DNA of 64,000 bases from Burkholderia paludis (GTDB lineage: Bacteria; Pseudomonadota; Gammaproteobacteria; Burkholderiales; Burkholderiaceae), in assembly GCF_000732615.1 (NCBI RefSeq), contig NZ_JPGL01000058.1:1-64000 (forward strand). Reading direction: 5' to 3'. How positions within the stretch are numbered: the stretch's first letter is position 1; the number at the start of each line of letters is the position of its first letter. The notes under the pieces are model-generated. The model saw nothing but the letters and a program-made list of their open reading frames with translations, had not been told where the DNA came from and did no database searches. The translations under genes were made by a program, and so were the position numbers. Below are positions 1-9,407 of the stretch, one piece after another.

Positions 1-1
1 G

Positions 2-448
2 CCGATCATCGACAACGGCGAATTCAACCACGGCCTCACGTACTCGGGGCACCCGGTGGCGGCGGCCGTCGCGGTCGCGAACCTGAAGCTTTTGCGCGAC
101 GACGGGATCGTCGAACGCGTGAAGACCGACACGGGCCCGTACTTCCAGGCACTGATGCGCGAAACGTTCGCGCGTCATCCGATCGTCGGCGAGGTGCACG
201 GCCACGGCCTCGTCGCGAGCCTGCAGCTCGCCGAGTCGCCGGCCGAACGCCGCCGCTTCGCGAACGGCGGCGACGTCGGCACGATCTGCCGCGACTTCTG
301 CTTCAACGGCAACCTGATCATGCGCGCGACGGGGGACCGGATGCTGCTGTCGCCGCCGCTCGTGATCTCGCGCCAGGAAATCGATGAACTCGTGTCGAAG
401 GCGAAGAAAGCAGTCGACGCAACCGCCCAGCAACTGGGCATTTCGTAA
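2..448 (+). CDS. Class III (PLP) aminotransferase, C-terminal part, probably putrescine/polyamine:pyruvate type
   Basis: The gene is cut by the left edge; the frame is open from base 2 and ends at a TAA at 446-448. The visible 148 residues begin PIIDNGEFNHGLTYSGHPVA, the conserved segment just after the PLP lysine in omega-aminotransferases such as SpuC, so the catalytic lysine lies outside the window. Such enzymes transfer the amino group of putrescine or related diamines to pyruvate. The potF gene starts 61 bp downstream on the same strand, so enzyme and putrescine transporter probably form one operon. The substrate is inferred from context; other omega-amino donors are possible. Confidence 0.85.
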   Translation, partial: PIIDNGEFNHGLTYSGHPVAAAVAVANLKLLRDDGIVERVKTDTGPYFQALMRETFARHPIVGEVHGHGLVASLQLAESPAERRRFANGGDVGTICRDFCFNGNLIMRATGDRMLLSPPLVISRQEIDELVSKAKKAVDATAQQLGIS

Positions 449-509
449 CGGTCTTGCCTACAGGCGTGCGGCGGGCGCCGCATGCCGCCTTTACCAGGGG
501 AACTCCACC

Positions 510-1628
510 ATGCGTGCTCGCTTCTTTCGCCAAGCCTGTTCTGCCGCCGCCCTTGCCGCGACGGCCGCGTTCACGTCGGTCGCCAGCCCGACGGCACACG
601 CGGCCGACGAGTTGAACGTCTACAACTGGTCCGACTACATCGCGCCGGACACGATCCCGAACTTCCAGAAACAGACGGGCATCCACGTCAAGTACGACAA
701 CTACGACAGCGACGACACGCTGCAGGCCAAGCTGCTGGCCGGCAGCTCGGGCTACGACATCGTCGTGCCGACGTCGAACTACATGGCCAAGCAGATCCAG
801 GCCGGCGTGTACCAGAAGCTCGACAAGTCGAAGCTGCCGAACCTCGCGAACCTCGACCCGCTGCTGATGAAGATGATCGCCGACGCCGATCCGGGCAACC
901 AGTACGGCGTCCCCTGGGCCTACGGCACGGACGGCATCGGCTACAACGTGGAGGCCGTGAAGAAGGCGCTCGGCGACAAGGCGCCGGTCGACAGCTGGGC
1001 GCTGGTGTTCGACCCGGCCAACATGGAAAAGCTGAAGGGCTGCGGCGTGTCGTTCCTCGACCAGGCCGTCGACGTGTTCGCCGCCACGCTGCAGTACATG
1101 GGCAAGAACCCGAACAGCACCAACCCGGCCGACTACCAGGCAGCATTCGAAGTCCTGAAGAAAGTCCGCCCGTACATCACCCAGTTCAACTCGTCCGGCT
1201 ACATCAACGACCTCGCGAACAACGACGTATGCGTCGCGCTCGGCTGGTCGGGCGACGTCGGCATCGCGCACCGCCGCTCGTCGGAAGCGAAGCGCAGCTA
1301 CGAGATCAAGTTCGCGAACCCGAAGGAAGGCGGCCTGCTGTGGTTCGACGTGATGGTCATCCCGAAGGATGCGCCGCACCCCGAGGCCGCGCTGAAGTGG
1401 ATCAACTACGTGTCCGATCCGAAGGTCAACGCGGCGATCACCAACACGGTGTTCTATCCGACCGCGAACAAGGCCGCGCACCCGTTCGTCACGCCGTCGG
1501 TCGCGCAGGACCCGACCGTCTATCCGCCCGAAGACGTGCTGAAGAAGATGGTGCTGATGAAGCCGATGCCGGCCGACATCCTGCGCCTCCAGAACCGCCT
1601 GTGGGCCCAGTTGAAGACCGGCCACTGA
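510..1628 (+). CDS. potF: Putrescine-binding periplasmic protein of an ABC transporter (PotF)
   Basis: 372 residues. A cationic start (MRARFFR), a hydrophobic stretch and an AxA-type cleavage site (TAHAAD) form a Sec signal peptide, so the mature protein acts in the periplasm. The mature start ELNVYNWSDYI and later GTDGIGYN and LGWSGDV are hallmarks of the PotD/PotF family. The frame is open further upstream, but ATG 510 is preceded by CCAGGGGAA and gives the signal peptide. It is first of potFGHI and delivers putrescine to PotH/PotI. A paralogue lies at 36925-38040. Confidence 0.93.
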   Translation: MRARFFRQACSAAALAATAAFTSVASPTAHAADELNVYNWSDYIAPDTIPNFQKQTGIHVKYDNYDSDDTLQAKLLAGSSGYDIVVPTSNYMAKQIQAGVYQKLDKSKLPNLANLDPLLMKMIADADPGNQYGVPWAYGTDGIGYNVEAVKKALGDKAPVDSWALVFDPANMEKLKGCGVSFLDQAVDVFAATLQYMGKNPNSTNPADYQAAFEVLKKVRPYITQFNSSGYINDLANNDVCVALGWSGDVGIAHRRSSEAKRSYEIKFANPKEGGLLWFDVMVIPKDAPHPEAALKWINYVSDPKVNAAITNTVFYPTANKAAHPFVTPSVAQDPTVYPPEDVLKKMVLMKPMPADILRLQNRLWAQLKTGH

Positions 1629-1804
1629 TCGCGGCGCCATCCGGCGGCGCAGGCCGCGCTGCACGCCTGCCCGCCTGAGATCCGCGGACCCGCGTCCGCC
1701 CGCGCGCGCCGCGCGCACTGTTCCATCCGGCACGAGCCGTCGTCCGCGAGTCGCGTTGTGCGCCTCGCGCGGGGACGCTCACGCCTGCAATCCGTGAAGA
1801 ACGA

Positions 1805-2971
1805 ATGGTGAATCCCATGCAATCGATACCCTCTTCCGCTGCTGCACGACAGACCCAGCCGGCCCCCGCGGCCCGTACGCAAAACGACGCCTTCGTGCGC
1901 ATCGAGAACGTCGTGAAGAAATTCGGCGACAGCACGGCCGTCGACAACGTGAACCTGACGATCGCCAAGAACGAGCTGTTCGCGCTGCTCGGCAGCTCGG
2001 GCTGCGGCAAGTCGACGCTGCTGCGCATGCTCGCCGGGCTCGAGACGGCCACCTCCGGCCGGATCTTCGTCGACGGCGAGGATCTCGCGTCGCTGCCGCC
2101 GTACCGCCGCCCGGTGAACATGATGTTCCAGTCCTACGCGCTGTTCCCGCACATGACGGTCGAATCGAACGTCGCGTTCGGCCTGAAGCAGGAGGGCACA
2201 CCGAAGAACGAGATCAAGGAACGCGTGGCCGACGCGCTCGCGCTCGTGCAGATGAGCAAGTACGCGAAGCGCAAGCCGCACCAGCTCTCCGGCGGCCAGC
2301 AGCAGCGCGTCGCGCTGGCCCGCTCGCTGGTCAAGCGCCCGAAGCTGCTGCTGCTCGACGAACCGATGTCGGCGCTCGACAAGAAGATCCGCCAGAAGAC
2401 CCAGCTCGAACTCGTGAACATCATCGAGAAGGTCGACGTGACCTGCGTGATGGTCACGCACGACCAGGAAGAGGCGATGACGATGGCCAGCCGCCTCGCG
2501 GTGATGAGCGAGGGCAAGATCGTGCAGATCGGCACGCCCGGCGAAGTCTACGAATACCCGAACAGCCGCTTCTCGGCCGAGTTCATCGGCTCGACCAACC
2601 TGTTCGAGGGCCGCGTGGTCGAGGACGAGCCCGACCACATCTTCGTCGAGAGCGACGATCTCGAGGCGCGCATGTACGTGAGCCACGGCGTGACCGGCCC
2701 GCTCGGGATGCCGGTGGGCATCTCGGTGCGCCCGGAGCGCGTGCACGTGTCGCGCGAGAAGCCCGGCTCGAAACACAACTGGGCGCGCGGCGTCGTGACC
2801 GACATCGCGTACATGGGCAGCTACTCGCTGTACCACGTGCGCCTGCCCAGCGGCAAGACGGTCGTGTCGAACCTGTCGAGCTCGCACCTGATGAACGACG
2901 GCGCGCCGGCGTGGAACGACGACGTGTTCGTGTCGTGGTCGCCCGCCAGCGGCGTCGTGCTGACGCAGTGA
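1805..2971 (+). CDS. potG: Putrescine ABC transporter ATP-binding protein (PotG)
   Basis: 388 residues. Walker A GSSGCGKST lies at residues 63-71, followed by the Q-loop (MMFQSYALFPH), signature LSGGQQQR and Walker B LLLLDEP. The C-terminal 120 residues form a TOBE-type domain, usual for PotA/PotG. It is the cytoplasmic ATPase that energises PotH and PotI. ATG 1805 and ATG 1817 are both possible starts; the first roughly 28 residues are low-complexity and precede the conserved ABC domain. The 176-bp gap after potF leaves room for an internal promoter or attenuator, though I see no clear one. Confidence 0.93.
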   Translation: MVNPMQSIPSSAAARQTQPAPAARTQNDAFVRIENVVKKFGDSTAVDNVNLTIAKNELFALLGSSGCGKSTLLRMLAGLETATSGRIFVDGEDLASLPPYRRPVNMMFQSYALFPHMTVESNVAFGLKQEGTPKNEIKERVADALALVQMSKYAKRKPHQLSGGQQQRVALARSLVKRPKLLLLDEPMSALDKKIRQKTQLELVNIIEKVDVTCVMVTHDQEEAMTMASRLAVMSEGKIVQIGTPGEVYEYPNSRFSAEFIGSTNLFEGRVVEDEPDHIFVESDDLEARMYVSHGVTGPLGMPVGISVRPERVHVSREKPGSKHNWARGVVTDIAYMGSYSLYHVRLPSGKTVVSNLSSSHLMNDGAPAWNDDVFVSWSPASGVVLTQ

Positions 2972-2981
2972 GGACGACGCG

Positions 2982-3968
2982 ATGAGAACCTCCGCTTCCA
3001 CTCCGTCCTCGCCGGTGTCGACCGGCGCCGCGGGCGCCGGCGCCGGCCGCGCGCGCGCAAGCCGCTTCGCCGCGCTGTCGCGCCTGCTGCCGTCGGGGCG
3101 CGGCGTCGCGATCGGCGTGCCGTTCCTGTGGCTCACGATCTTCTTCGCGCTGCCGTTCGTGCTGGTGCTGAAGATCAGCTTCGCCGACCAGGTGATGGGC
3201 ATCCCGCCGTACACGTCGCTCGTCGAGGTCAAGGACGGCATCGTGCACTTCGCGCTGCAGCTGTCGCACTACGCGTTCCTGCTGCAGGACGACCTGTACA
3301 TCGCGACCTACCTCAGCTCGCTGAAGATGGCCGCCGTGTCGACGGTGCTGTGCCTCCTGATCGGCTATCCGATGGCGTACTACATCGCGCGCGCCGAGCC
3401 GAACCGGCGCAACGTGCTGATGATGGCCGTGATGCTGCCGTTCTGGACGTCGTTCCTGATCCGCGTGTACGCATGGATCGGGATCCTGAAGGACGACGGC
3501 CTGCTGAACCACACGCTGATCGCGCTCGGCATCATCCACACGCCGCTGCGGCTGTACCACAGCGATGCGGGCGTCTACATCGGGATGGTCTATTCGTACC
3601 TGCCGTTCATGGTGATGCCGCTGTACGCGCACCTCGTGAAGATGGACCTCACGCTGCTCGAGGCCGCGTACGACCTGGGCGCGAAGCCGTGGGTCGCGTT
3701 CACGCGGATCACGCTGCCGCTGTCGAAGAACGGGATCATCGCCGGCAGCCTGCTGGTGTTCATTCCGGCGGTGGGCGAGTACGTGATTCCGGAGCTGCTG
3801 GGCGGCGCGGACACGCTGATGATCGGCCGCGTGATGTGGGACGAGTTCTTCAACAACATGGACTGGCCGATGGCGTCCGCGGTGACGGTCGCGATGGTGA
3901 TGCTGCTGCTGGTGCCGATGGCGCTGTTCCAGTACTACCAGGTCAAGGAACTGGAGGAAGCGAAATGA
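2982..3968 (+). CDS. potH: Putrescine ABC transporter permease (PotH)
   Basis: 328 residues with about six membrane helices. The first (VPFLWLTIFFALPFVLVLKISF) is preceded by a 40-residue Ala/Ser/Arg-rich cytoplasmic extension. The EAA loop of binding-protein-dependent permeases is visible (EAAYDLGAKPWVAFTRITLPL). The gene starts 10 bp after potG and its stop overlaps the potI start in an ATGA, indicating translational coupling. PotH and PotI form the membrane channel of the putrescine importer. Confidence 0.93.
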   Translation: MRTSASTPSSPVSTGAAGAGAGRARASRFAALSRLLPSGRGVAIGVPFLWLTIFFALPFVLVLKISFADQVMGIPPYTSLVEVKDGIVHFALQLSHYAFLLQDDLYIATYLSSLKMAAVSTVLCLLIGYPMAYYIARAEPNRRNVLMMAVMLPFWTSFLIRVYAWIGILKDDGLLNHTLIALGIIHTPLRLYHSDAGVYIGMVYSYLPFMVMPLYAHLVKMDLTLLEAAYDLGAKPWVAFTRITLPLSKNGIIAGSLLVFIPAVGEYVIPELLGGADTLMIGRVMWDEFFNNMDWPMASAVTVAMVMLLLVPMALFQYYQVKELEEAK

Positions 3969-4804
3969 TCAAGCCGAGCAAACCGCTGTCGACGGGCGTC
4001 CTCGCCTTCGGCTTCCTGTTCCTGTACATCCCGATCATCAGCCTGGTGGTGTACTCGTTCAACGAGTCGAAGCTGGTGACGGTGTGGTCGGGCTTCTCGC
4101 TGAAGTGGTACAGCGCGCTGCTGGACGACGACGAGCTGCTGACGGCCGCGTGGCTGTCGCTGAAGATCGGGCTGCTGACGGCGACGGCGTCGGTCGTGAT
4201 CGGCACGTGGGCGGGCTTCGTGCTGGCGCGCTTCGGCCGCTTCCGGGGCTTCACGCTGTACACGGGGATGATCAACGCGCCGCTGGTGATTCCGGAGGTG
4301 ATCCAGGGGATCTCGCTGCTGCTGCTGTTCGTTGCGCTGGAGCAGATGTTCGGCTGGCCGAAGGGGCGCGGGATGGTGACGATCTGGATCGGCCACGTGA
4401 TGCTGTGCGTGTCGTACGTGGCGATCATCGTGCAGTCGCGCGTGAAGGAGATGAACAAGTCGCTGGAGGAAGCGGCGCTGGATCTGGGGGCGACGCCGCT
4501 GAAGGTGTTCTTCGTGGTGACGCTGCCGCTGATCTCGCAGGCGCTGCTGTCGGGGTGGCTGCTGTCGTTCACGCTGTCGATCGACGACCTGGTGCTGTCG
4601 GCGTTCCTGTCGGGGCCGGGCTCGACGACGCTGCCGCTGGTGGTGTTCTCGCGCGTGCGGCTGGGGCTGAACCCGGAGATGAACGCGCTGGCGACGCTGT
4701 TCATCACGGCGGTGACGATCGGCGTGATCGTCGTGAACCGGATGATGATCGCGCGCGAACGCCGCCGCATGGCCGACATGAAGGCGGCCTTCGCGATGGC
4801 GTGA
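3965..4804 (+). CDS. potI: Putrescine ABC transporter permease (PotI)
   Basis: 279 residues, six predicted membrane helices, starting MIKPSKPLSTG. ATG 3965 overlaps the potH stop by 4 bp, which fixes the start although the frame is open much further upstream. The EAA motif reads EEAALDLGATPLKVFFVVTLPL. With PotH it forms the translocation pore. It is the last gene of the operon; the 160-bp gap that follows holds no recognisable gene or strong terminator. Confidence 0.93.
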   Translation: MIKPSKPLSTGVLAFGFLFLYIPIISLVVYSFNESKLVTVWSGFSLKWYSALLDDDELLTAAWLSLKIGLLTATASVVIGTWAGFVLARFGRFRGFTLYTGMINAPLVIPEVIQGISLLLLFVALEQMFGWPKGRGMVTIWIGHVMLCVSYVAIIVQSRVKEMNKSLEEAALDLGATPLKVFFVVTLPLISQALLSGWLLSFTLSIDDLVLSAFLSGPGSTTLPLVVFSRVRLGLNPEMNALATLFITAVTIGVIVVNRMMIARERRRMADMKAAFAMA

Positions 4805-4963
4805 GCGCGGGGGCCGGCACGCACGGGCATTGCGTGCGAGACAGGTGACGCGGGCCGCGGCGGGCACTCCGCCCCGGCCTGCCGGGCGACGCGTTATAGT
4901 CATACGATTCCCGGCCCGGGCGGTGCACGCCCGGCGGTTCCCTGTCTCGATCGCCCCCGCCTC

Positions 4964-5398
4964 ATGACGACGCAACCCGACGTATCTTTCCGGCTCACCG
5001 ACACCGAGCAGCCGGCCGCGCGCGACTTCATCGGTCGCAAGCTCGGCGAATTCAACCATGCGATGACGGGGCGGGACGATGCGTCCGCGCTCGACGTGTA
5101 CGTCACCGATCCCGCGACCGGCGACATCCTCGGCGGCCTGACCGGCCGCACCTCGCTCGGTCTGTTCTTCATCGAACTGTTCTACCTGCCCGAGGCGCTG
5201 CGCGGCGGCGGCTTCGGCAGCCGGTTGCTGCGCGAGGCCGAAGCGGAGGCGAAACGACGCGGATGCGCGCGCGCGGTGCTCTACACCATCTCGTTCCAGG
5301 CGCCGGATTTCTACCGGAAGCACGGCTACGAAGCGTTCGGCGAAGTGCCGTGCGAGCCCGACGGGACGTCGCGCGTATTCATGGTGAAGGTGCTCTGA
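4964..5398 (+). CDS. GNAT-family N-acetyltransferase
   Basis: 144 residues covering one GNAT fold. The acetyl-CoA binding motif A appears as LPEALRGGGFGSRLLREAE, and the closing helix/strand as DFYRKHGYEAFGEVP. The compact size and C-terminal FMVKVL strand resemble the YhbS/small GNAT group. The substrate cannot be told from sequence. It lies alone between potI and a minus-strand gene with its own short upstream region (160 bp), so it is probably transcribed independently. Confidence 0.85.
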   Translation: MTTQPDVSFRLTDTEQPAARDFIGRKLGEFNHAMTGRDDASALDVYVTDPATGDILGGLTGRTSLGLFFIELFYLPEALRGGGFGSRLLREAEAEAKRRGCARAVLYTISFQAPDFYRKHGYEAFGEVPCEPDGTSRVFMVKVL

Positions 5399-5426
5399 CG
5401 CGGATCGGCCGGCCCGCATCGCGCGG

Positions 5427-6002
5427 TCAGATTTTCGTGGCGATCGCCTTCTTCGGATCATTCGCGTGACGGGCCGGGTCGACGAAGCGGCCGCTGAAGG
5501 ACCCGTCGCCGTTCCGGTCGGACTGGAGTACCTGCGTTCCCGGGGCCAGCATGCGGAGCCAGAAGTCGTTCCGGCGACGCAGGTTGTCGATCGTCTGCAT
5601 CGTCCCGCGGATCATGCCGGTGAGCTTGGCATCCTTGCTGCTGAGTGCGCCGGTGAGGATCAGGGCATCGCGTGGCGGACGGGGAAGCGTTTCGTGGATC
5701 TTCGACCAGCACAGCGTGCCGATGCCCCGGCAGCACAATTCCGGCGGCAAGGAGAAGTCGCCGACGCGCATCTTGAACGACGCATCGTCGACGGGAAACC
5801 ACGTTGCATCCAGCGGGAATTTCCTGACCCGGGTGGTCGTGCCGAACGATGTCGATTCATATTCGAGTTCGACGCATATGCGGCCCGTGCAGTAGCGCTC
5901 GGGCAGCCCGGCCGCCCGGTCGATCGCCTGCCCGATCGTCATCGTCGCGAGCGGCGTGCCCTGCGGATCGGTGATCGCGTATCGATGCCGCTCGATGTCC
6001 AT
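5427..6002 (-). CDS. Hypothetical protein, possibly a divergent GNAT-like fold
   Basis: 191 residues, start ATG at 6000-6002. No signal peptide or membrane helix. The order of elements (a strand followed by CCRGIGTLCWSKIHE, a strand ALILTGAL, then RRNDFWLRML near the C-terminus) faintly resembles an acetyltransferase fold, but the CoA loop is not canonical and I would not assign activity. Three cysteines cluster in PELCCRGIGTLC. It lies 137 bp downstream of the transsulfuration gene on the same strand and could be a distal operon member. Confidence 0.65.
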   Translation of the reverse strand: MDIERHRYAITDPQGTPLATMTIGQAIDRAAGLPERYCTGRICVELEYESTSFGTTTRVRKFPLDATWFPVDDASFKMRVGDFSLPPELCCRGIGTLCWSKIHETLPRPPRDALILTGALSSKDAKLTGMIRGTMQTIDNLRRRNDFWLRMLAPGTQVLQSDRNGDGSFSGRFVDPARHANDPKKAIATKI

Positions 6003-6139
6003 GGTGCGACTCCCTGTTCGCGCAAGCAGGATGGCGCGGCCCGAGCGCCGGCATCCCGGCGCGCAGGGCGTTGCCGGTTGCCGGTCGCGCCGGCCGGCGC
6101 GCGCTCCGTGCGAGCCGGCACGGAGGCGCGCCGGGCGCG

Positions 6140-7423
6140 TCAGCAGTGCTCGAGCGCGTACGACAGGTCGGCGATCAGGTCGTCCGGATGTTCGAGCCCG
6201 ACCGACACGCGAATCAGCCCTTCCGATACGCCGGCCGCGGCGCGGGCGTCGGCCGGCACGCCCGAATGCGTCGTCGATGCCGGATGGCAGATCAGCGACT
6301 CCGTGCCGCCGAGGCTGACGGCCGACTTGAAGAGCGTCAGGTGGTTGATGAACCGGAACGCCTGTTCGCGGCCGCCGTCGAGGATGAACGCGAACGTCGA
6401 GCCGGGCCCGCTGCACTGGCGCCGATAGACGGCCTGGTAGGCCGGATCGTCGATGAGTTCGGGGTGCAGCACGCGCACCGGACGATGCGGGTTGTCGGCG
6501 AGCCAGCGGGCGACGGCGCTGCCGCTGCGCGCGGCCTGCTGCATGCGCAGCACGAGCGTTTCCATCGAGCGCGTGATCATCCACGACGAATGCGGGTCGA
6601 GTTGCGAGCCGAGCGCGCTGCGGATCGAGCGGATCCGCGTGATCAGCTCGCGGCTGCCCGTGACGCCGCCGGCGACGAGGTCGCTGTGCCCGCCGATGTA
6701 TTTCGTCAGCGAGTACACGCTCAGGTCGATGCCCTGCCGCGACGGCTTCTGGTACAGCGGCCCGAGCAGCGTGTTGTCGCAGACCGACAGCGGGCGGTAG
6801 CCGTGGCGCGCCTCGAACGCGTCGATCTCGCTGCGCAGCCCTTCGAGGTCGAACAGCGCGTTGGTCGGGTTGGCGGGCGTCTCGATGTAGCACATCCGCA
6901 CGTTGCCCTTTTGCGCGGCCGCCTCGAGCGCGGTGCGGATCGCGCCGGTGGACAGCCCGTCGGCGATCACTTCGGAGCGGATGCCCCACTCGGGCAGGAA
7001 CTTCGAGATCAGCGTTTCGGTGCCGCCGTAGAGCGGCACCGACTGGACGACGCAGTCGCCCGGCCGCAGGAACGTCAGCAGGATCGCGGCGATCGCGGAC
7101 ATGCCGCTCGACGTCACGACGGCGGCTTCGGAATCGTCGAGCAGCGCGAGGCGATCCTCGACGATCTCCAGGTTCGGATGATTGAAGCGGCTGTAGACGA
7201 GGCCCGCGCCTTCGCCTTCGGGCGACGGCTTGCGTCCGGCCACGACGTCGAAGAATTCGGCGCCGTCCTCGGCCGTGCGGAACGCGAAGGTGGACGTCAG
7301 GAACACGGGCGGCTTCACCGATCCTTCCGACAGGAACGGATCGTAGCCGTAGGACATCATCTGGGTTTCGGGATGAAGTTCCCGGTCTGCAATCTTGCGC
7401 TTGTGATAGTTGCGATAGGCCAT
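6140..7423 (-). CDS. Cystathionine gamma-synthase family PLP enzyme
   Basis: 427 residues. This is a Cys/Met-metabolism PLP enzyme: the phosphate-binding region is TSSGMSAIAAIL, the cofactor aspartate is in SVCDNT, and the PLP lysine is Lys241 in SLTKYIGGHSDL. Its C-terminal half keeps VSLGGTESLICHP. About 40 residues at the N-terminus are longer than in E. coli MetB. Gamma-synthase, gamma-lyase and sulfhydrylase activities cannot be separated by sight. A LysR gene lies 138 bp upstream in the same orientation. Confidence 0.88.
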   Translation of the reverse strand: MAYRNYHKRKIADRELHPETQMMSYGYDPFLSEGSVKPPVFLTSTFAFRTAEDGAEFFDVVAGRKPSPEGEGAGLVYSRFNHPNLEIVEDRLALLDDSEAAVVTSSGMSAIAAILLTFLRPGDCVVQSVPLYGGTETLISKFLPEWGIRSEVIADGLSTGAIRTALEAAAQKGNVRMCYIETPANPTNALFDLEGLRSEIDAFEARHGYRPLSVCDNTLLGPLYQKPSRQGIDLSVYSLTKYIGGHSDLVAGGVTGSRELITRIRSIRSALGSQLDPHSSWMITRSMETLVLRMQQAARSGSAVARWLADNPHRPVRVLHPELIDDPAYQAVYRRQCSGPGSTFAFILDGGREQAFRFINHLTLFKSAVSLGGTESLICHPASTTHSGVPADARAAAGVSEGLIRVSVGLEHPDDLIADLSYALEHC

Positions 7424-7561
7424 GCAGTGCTCCGTGCAGGGGTGGTGAGGAACGGCCGTGCAGCGACGGCAGGGCGGGTGCGGCGCCGGGTAGGCGCCGG
7501 CCGTCTTGACCGCGAGTGGGGATACTACCCGAAGGTGCCGCCGCGCGGCGAGCCCGGGACG

Positions 7562-8458
7562 CTATCGCGCGGGCGATGCCTGTTCGGCAATCATGTCGTA
7601 CAGCGCACGGGCGGCCGGCGACAGCTGCGCATGCCGGCGCGTGACGAGCACGAGCGTGCGCGACACGGACGGCTCGACGAGCCCGATCGTGCGGATCATC
7701 GGATATGCGTTCTTCTGGATCGCGAGCCTCGGTACCACGGCCGCGCCGAGCCCTTCCGCGACGAGCCCGAGCGCGGTCGAGCTGCGCTGCACTTCGTAAA
7801 ACGAATGCAGCTCGACGCCGCTCGTCTTCAGCGCGCCGTCGAGCAGCCCGCGATTGCCGCTCACTTCGCCGGCGAAGATCAGCGGATGCGGCTGCAGCGC
7901 GACCCAGCGAACGCGTCGCCGCTTCGCGAGCGGATGATCGTCGCGGCACGCCAGCACGTACGGATCGCTCGTCAGCGGCACGTCGACCAGCTCCGGATGC
8001 CCGTCGCCGGCGATGCCGATGCCGAACTCGGCCTCGCGATGCAGCACGGCCTGCCGCACCGATGCGGACGCGTGATCGAGGATCTTCACGCGATCGTGCG
8101 GCCGGTGCGCGGAGAACGCGCGCAGGATGCGCGGCAGGTATTGCACGCCGACGGTCGGCACGCAGGCGATCGTGACGTCGCCGCGCTGGCTCAGGCCGGT
8201 CTCGCGAATTTCGGTGAGTGCGTCGGACAGCTCGTTCAGCAGCCGGCGCGCTTGCGGCAGGAACCGCCGGCCGATTTCGGTGAGCGTCGTGCGGCGTGTG
8301 GTGCGCTCGACCAGCGCGACGCCGAGGAAGGTCTCGAGCTTGCGCAGCCGCTGCGTGATGGCCGTCTGCGTGACGTGCAGCGTATCGGCTGCCTGCCGGA
8401 AGCTGCCGCCGTCGGCAATGGCGACGAAGGCCTGGACACCGAGCGTATCGATTTTCAT
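7562..8458 (-). CDS. LysR-family transcriptional regulator
   Basis: 298 residues. The N-terminal winged HTH spans residues 5-65 (FRQAADTLHVTQTAITQRLRKLE), followed by a substrate-binding-like effector domain. Start ATG is at 8456-8458. The gene diverges from tam across a 124-bp AT-rich interval carrying an inverted repeat, and stands just upstream of the cystathionine gamma-synthase-like gene, so it could control either side. The ArgP/IciA-like length and the position next to tam are suggestive, but the effector is unknown. Confidence 0.9.
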   Translation of the reverse strand: MKIDTLGVQAFVAIADGGSFRQAADTLHVTQTAITQRLRKLETFLGVALVERTTRRTTLTEIGRRFLPQARRLLNELSDALTEIRETGLSQRGDVTIACVPTVGVQYLPRILRAFSAHRPHDRVKILDHASASVRQAVLHREAEFGIGIAGDGHPELVDVPLTSDPYVLACRDDHPLAKRRRVRWVALQPHPLIFAGEVSGNRGLLDGALKTSGVELHSFYEVQRSSTALGLVAEGLGAAVVPRLAIQKNAYPMIRTIGLVEPSVSRTLVLVTRRHAQLSPAARALYDMIAEQASPAR

Positions 8459-8461
8459 CAG

Positions 8462-8490
8462 GAATTTGAATCAATCACGATATTAAATTC
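8462..8490. promoter_or_regulatory. Candidate LysR operator between divergent lysR and tam
   Basis: The arms GAATTT (8462-8467) and AAATTC (8485-8490) are exact inverted repeats separated by 17 bp in a strikingly AT-rich patch, directly at the start of the LysR gene. LysR proteins usually bind imperfect dyads near their own divergent promoter. The assignment to this regulator is inference. Confidence 0.45.
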
Positions 8491-8582
8491 ATTTTACTGA
8501 ACTCCGTGCCGATTGCAGAATGCGTTGCATCGACGACCGTCGACATCCCGCGACACCGTCCACGCCGATCAGGAGGAACACC

Positions 8583-9368
8583 ATGACGACCCCGCTCGAC
8601 CGATATGCGGCGCAGTACGTGCAATTCGAGGATGAACGCACGCGGCCGATCCGCGACCTGCTGGCCGCCGTGCCGGATACGCCGATTCGCACGGCGATCG
8701 ACATCGGCTGCGGGCCGGGCAATTCGACGGAGGCGCTGATCGCGCGTGCGCCGGATGCAACGGTGCACGGAATCGATGCGTCGGAAGACATGATCGCCGC
8801 CGCGCGCAAGCGCCTGCCGGACCTGCGTTTCGATGTCGCGGACATCGCGACGTGGGCCGATCCCGGCGGCTACGACCTGATTCTCGCGAATGCGGTGCTG
8901 CAGTGGGTCCCCGCGCACGACACGCTGTTTCCGGCGCTCGTCGGCCGGCTCGCGCCGGGCGGCCATCTCGCGGTGCAGATGCCGGACAACCTCGACGAAC
9001 CCGCGCACCGGCTGATGCGGGAAGTCGCCGCGGCAGGGCCGTGGGCGGACAAGCTGAAAGGCGCGGCGCGCACCGAGCGGTTTGACGCACGGTACTACCA
9101 TGCGCTGCTGTCGCCGCTGTGCTCGCGCGTGGACCTGTGGCGCACGACCTACTATCACCCGCTGCGCGGCGGCGCCGACGCGGTCGTCGAATGGTTCAAG
9201 GGCAGTGCGCTGCGGCCATTCCTCGCGGCGCTCGACGACGACGAGCGCACGGCGTTTCTCGCGCAGTACCGCGCGGCGATCGCGGGGCCGGGCGGCTATC
9301 CGGCGCTTGCCGACGGCACCGTGCTGCTGCCGTTCCCGCGCCTGTTCATCGTGGCGACGCGGAGCTGA
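8583..9368 (+). CDS. tam: Trans-aconitate 2-methyltransferase (Tam)
   Basis: 261 residues. SAM-binding motif I is DIGCGPGNSTEAL. Later segments ILANAVLQWVPAHD, LAVQMPDN, MREVA and DLWRTTYYHPL follow E. coli Tam closely, ending FPRLFIVATRS. The cytoplasmic enzyme methylates trans-aconitate, a by-product that inhibits aconitase, using SAM. Although the frame is open from 8520, ATG 8583 has an excellent ribosome site (AGGAGGA, 8571-8577) and matches the family N-terminus. Confidence 0.92.
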   Translation: MTTPLDRYAAQYVQFEDERTRPIRDLLAAVPDTPIRTAIDIGCGPGNSTEALIARAPDATVHGIDASEDMIAAARKRLPDLRFDVADIATWADPGGYDLILANAVLQWVPAHDTLFPALVGRLAPGGHLAVQMPDNLDEPAHRLMREVAAAGPWADKLKGAARTERFDARYYHALLSPLCSRVDLWRTTYYHPLRGGADAVVEWFKGSALRPFLAALDDDERTAFLAQYRAAIAGPGGYPALADGTVLLPFPRLFIVATRS

Positions 9369-9407
9369 CGCGGCGGCCCGCGGCGGATGCCGCGTCGCGG
9401 CACCGCG

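Noticed and set aside
5427..8474. A 3-kb open frame on the minus strand crossing three genes
   Set aside because: Arg/Ala-rich translation without domains except at its 3' end, where it contains the real 191-residue gene; long open shadows are expected at this GC content.
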